Origin: Candidatus Magasanikbacteria bacterium CG_4_10_14_0_2_um_filter_41_10
Lineage (GTDB): Bacteria; Patescibacteriota; Patescibacteriia; Magasanikbacterales; UBA922
Direction: 5' to 3'
DNA length: 5,981 nucleotides
Assembly (NCBI GenBank): GCA_002792995.1
Contig: PFPJ01000066.1
Location: 1-5,981, forward strand
The first letter of the stretch is position 1; every line of letters starts with the position of its first letter. The notes below the pieces were generated by a model. The model worked only from the letters and a program-made list of their open reading frames with translations. It was not told where the DNA came from and did not search any database. Shown in pieces: positions 5,376-5,981 of this stretch. The position numbers and the translations under genes are program-made.

Positions 5376-5630
5376 ATGGAGACTTGCTTGAGCACTTCTG
5401 ATTCTCGCTATACCCTATTCGGGTACATCGTGTATCGATACCCGAATGATCGACACTACTTCACCTATGCGAGGGAGGATATACCGCCTGTTCCGCCTGG
5501 TGGTGAGCTGGTGATTCAGTCGGTTGAGGTCGTGATCTCTGTTTGCGATCTCATGCGAGCCGCTCGCAAGAAGGCCGAGGAGAAGGGGATTCACCACGTC
5601 GTCGGAATAATGTACACCGACGGCGACTAG
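5376..5630 (+). CDS. Small hypothetical protein (84 aa), second gene of the GC-rich block
   Basis: I do not recognise this protein. The first 25 residues are Tyr- and Ser-rich. PPVPPGGELVIQSVEVVISVCDLMRAARKKAEEKG in the middle suggests a beta strand followed by an amphipathic helix, and it ends IHHVVGIMYTDGD, again strand-like. This alpha/beta pattern would suit a small single-domain protein. An in-frame TGA at 5373 rules out an earlier start, so ATG 5376 is the first possible start. No Shine-Dalgarno at normal distance is visible, so it may depend on translation of the upstream gene or on a later start. GC content is about 53% with GC-ending codons, like the 81-aa gene, with which it is probably co-transcribed. 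It is followed by hairpins and a terminator. Confidence 0.68.
   Translation: METCLSTSDSRYTLFGYIVYRYPNDRHYFTYAREDIPPVPPGGELVIQSVEVVISVCDLMRAARKKAEEKGIHHVVGIMYTDGD
5411..5447 (+). repeat. Overlapping alternative hairpins inside the 84-aa gene
   Basis: ATTCGGGTA (5417-5425) pairs perfectly with TACCCGAAT (5439-5447) around a 13-nt loop. The same GGGTA (5421-5425) can instead pair with TACCC (5411-5415) around TATTC. The two structures exclude each other. Confidence 0.5.
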
Positions 5631-5644
5631 CGCTACGCGCTACG
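5628..5644 (+). repeat. Stop-codon hairpin and tandem CGCTACG repeat
   Basis: TAGCGC (5628-5633, which includes the TAG stop) pairs with GCGCTA (5637-5642) around TAC. The same bases hold a perfect tandem repeat, CGCTACG at 5631-5637 and 5638-5644. Confidence 0.6.
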
Positions 5645-5651
5645 AACACCG

Positions 5652-5684
5652 AGAGCCGGCCCGATCATGTATCGGGCTGGCTCT
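5652..5684 (+). terminator. Very stable 14-bp hairpin after the small-gene pair
   Basis: AGAGCCGGCCCGAT (5652-5665) pairs with ATCGGGCTGGCTCT (5671-5684) with one G-T pair and a CATGT loop. Only GTCAATTCTT follows, so there is no proper T-tract. It more likely protects the 3' end or acts as a weak or factor-dependent terminator ahead of the intrinsic one at 5719. Confidence 0.6.
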
Positions 5685-5718
5685 GTCAATTCTTCAAAAC
5701 GTATTTGCGAATAACTTC

Positions 5719-5740
5719 CACCCAAACAGGGTGTTTTTTT
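5719..5740 (+). terminator. Rho-independent terminator
   Basis: CACCC (5719-5723) and GGGTG (5729-5733) form a 5-bp stem with an AAACA loop, followed at once by seven T (5734-5740). It closes the 5081/5376 unit eight bases before the -35 of the next promoter. Confidence 0.8.
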
Positions 5741-5747
5741 GTCTTTG

Positions 5748-5776
5748 TTGACAGGAAATTGATGTAATGCTAGGAT
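5748..5776 (+). promoter_or_regulatory. Extended -10 promoter for the gene at 5832
   Basis: A perfect TTGACA (5748-5753) is followed after 17 bp by TAGGAT (5771-5776, 4 of 6) preceded by TGC, the extended -10 element. The layout and leader length match the promoter at 5001. AGGAT in the -10 is repeated inverted as ATCCT (5782-5786), so the start region is a possible operator. Confidence 0.7.
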
Positions 5777-5831
5777 TCTCTATCCTGCGATTTGCAGAAA
5801 AACATTGTTCATTTTAGTGGAGGAATGCGTC

Positions 5832-5981
5832 ATGCTGTTTCGCTTTGAGATCATGATTAGTGGGAATTCCTGCTGTGTCAACGAGTGCATCAAGACGATT
5901 GAGCACTTCCTGGCATTGTTGAAGGAAAAAAACCTCACGGTTCAGACAAGTACTTTTAGGTTTCACCCACCCGAAGGAGCG
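5832..5981 (+). CDS. Small hypothetical protein, 3'-truncated by the window edge
   Basis: The first 50 codons of a gene run off the window with no stop. The peptide starts MLFRFEIMISGNSCCVNECI, continues with a helix-like KTIEHFLALLKEK, then a strand-like LTVQTSTFRFHPPEGA. This is a beta-alpha-beta-like pattern with three Cys in the first 19 residues. I do not recognise it. ATG 5832 is chosen because GGAGGA at 5819-5824 lies 7 nt upstream; the out-of-frame ATG at 5825 touches the Shine-Dalgarno and leads to a stop after 7 codons. The gene has its own TTGACA/extended -10 promoter and shares its ribosome-binding leader with the 81-aa gene, so the two belong to the same kind of unit although their proteins show no obvious similarity. 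Confidence 0.7.
   Translation, partial: MLFRFEIMISGNSCCVNECIKTIEHFLALLKEKNLTVQTSTFRFHPPEGA

Noticed and set aside
5628..5690. Integron attC-like site after the small genes
   Set aside because: The hairpins are suggestive, but I see no matching GTTRRRY/RYYYAAC core pair, and the genes carry their own promoters, unlike typical cassettes.
1..5981. tRNA, rRNA genes or a CRISPR array
   Set aside because: I found no cloverleaf, rRNA core or regularly spaced long repeat by eye. The CAAGT units are too short and too close together for a CRISPR.

Overview
The window looks like a piece of a Patescibacteria (Candidate Phyla Radiation, probably Parcubacteria-like) genome. The pointers are a bacterial SWIB-domain protein, a stand-alone VirD4/TraG-type ATPase with a single N-terminal membrane helix and no relaxase or mating-pair genes nearby, a stand-alone four-helix-bundle protein of the 23S rRNA intervening-sequence family, and small unknown proteins. 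Long frames use TGG for Trp and are not interrupted by TGA, so the standard code (TGA = stop) applies. This argues against the lineages that recode TGA as Gly. The taxonomic call is inference from gene content.

Layout. Bases 1-262 (+) hold the C-terminal part of a SWIB-domain protein, followed by a strong intrinsic terminator (290-325). From there to about 4885 everything is on the minus strand. In transcription order (right to left) it contains a 187-aa charged, coiled-coil-like protein (4885-4322), an 865-aa membrane-anchored VirD4-like ATPase (4303-1706), a 119-aa four-helix-bundle protein (1657-1298), and a 250-aa two-part protein with its own extended -10 promoter (1157-405). The first two are 18 nt apart and probably form an operon. 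The SWIB gene and the 250-aa gene converge on a shared hairpin/terminator region (290-364).

The right part (about 5000-5981) is divergent and has a different character. It holds two complete small genes (81 and 84 aa) and the start of a third (at least 50 aa), all on the plus strand. They have a higher GC content (about 53-55% by hand count, against 35-47% in sampled lines of the ATPase gene). Strong TTGACR / 17 bp / extended -10 promoters precede the first and third, and those two also carry near-consensus GGAGGA Shine-Dalgarno sites inside a nearly identical leader. The minus-strand genes mostly lack Shine-Dalgarno sites. The block is closed by a 14-bp hairpin and an intrinsic terminator just before the next promoter, so it is organised as self-contained transcription units.

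The most interesting observation is that the four-helix-bundle gene sits inside imperfect inverted repeats (left arm 1260-1295, right arm 1672-1699; 24 of 27 aligned positions match, with one extra unit on the left). The arms bracket the gene in a unit of about 440 bp wedged between the ATPase stop and the next gene's promoter. This resembles an rRNA intervening sequence (ORF plus terminal stem) relocated outside rRNA.
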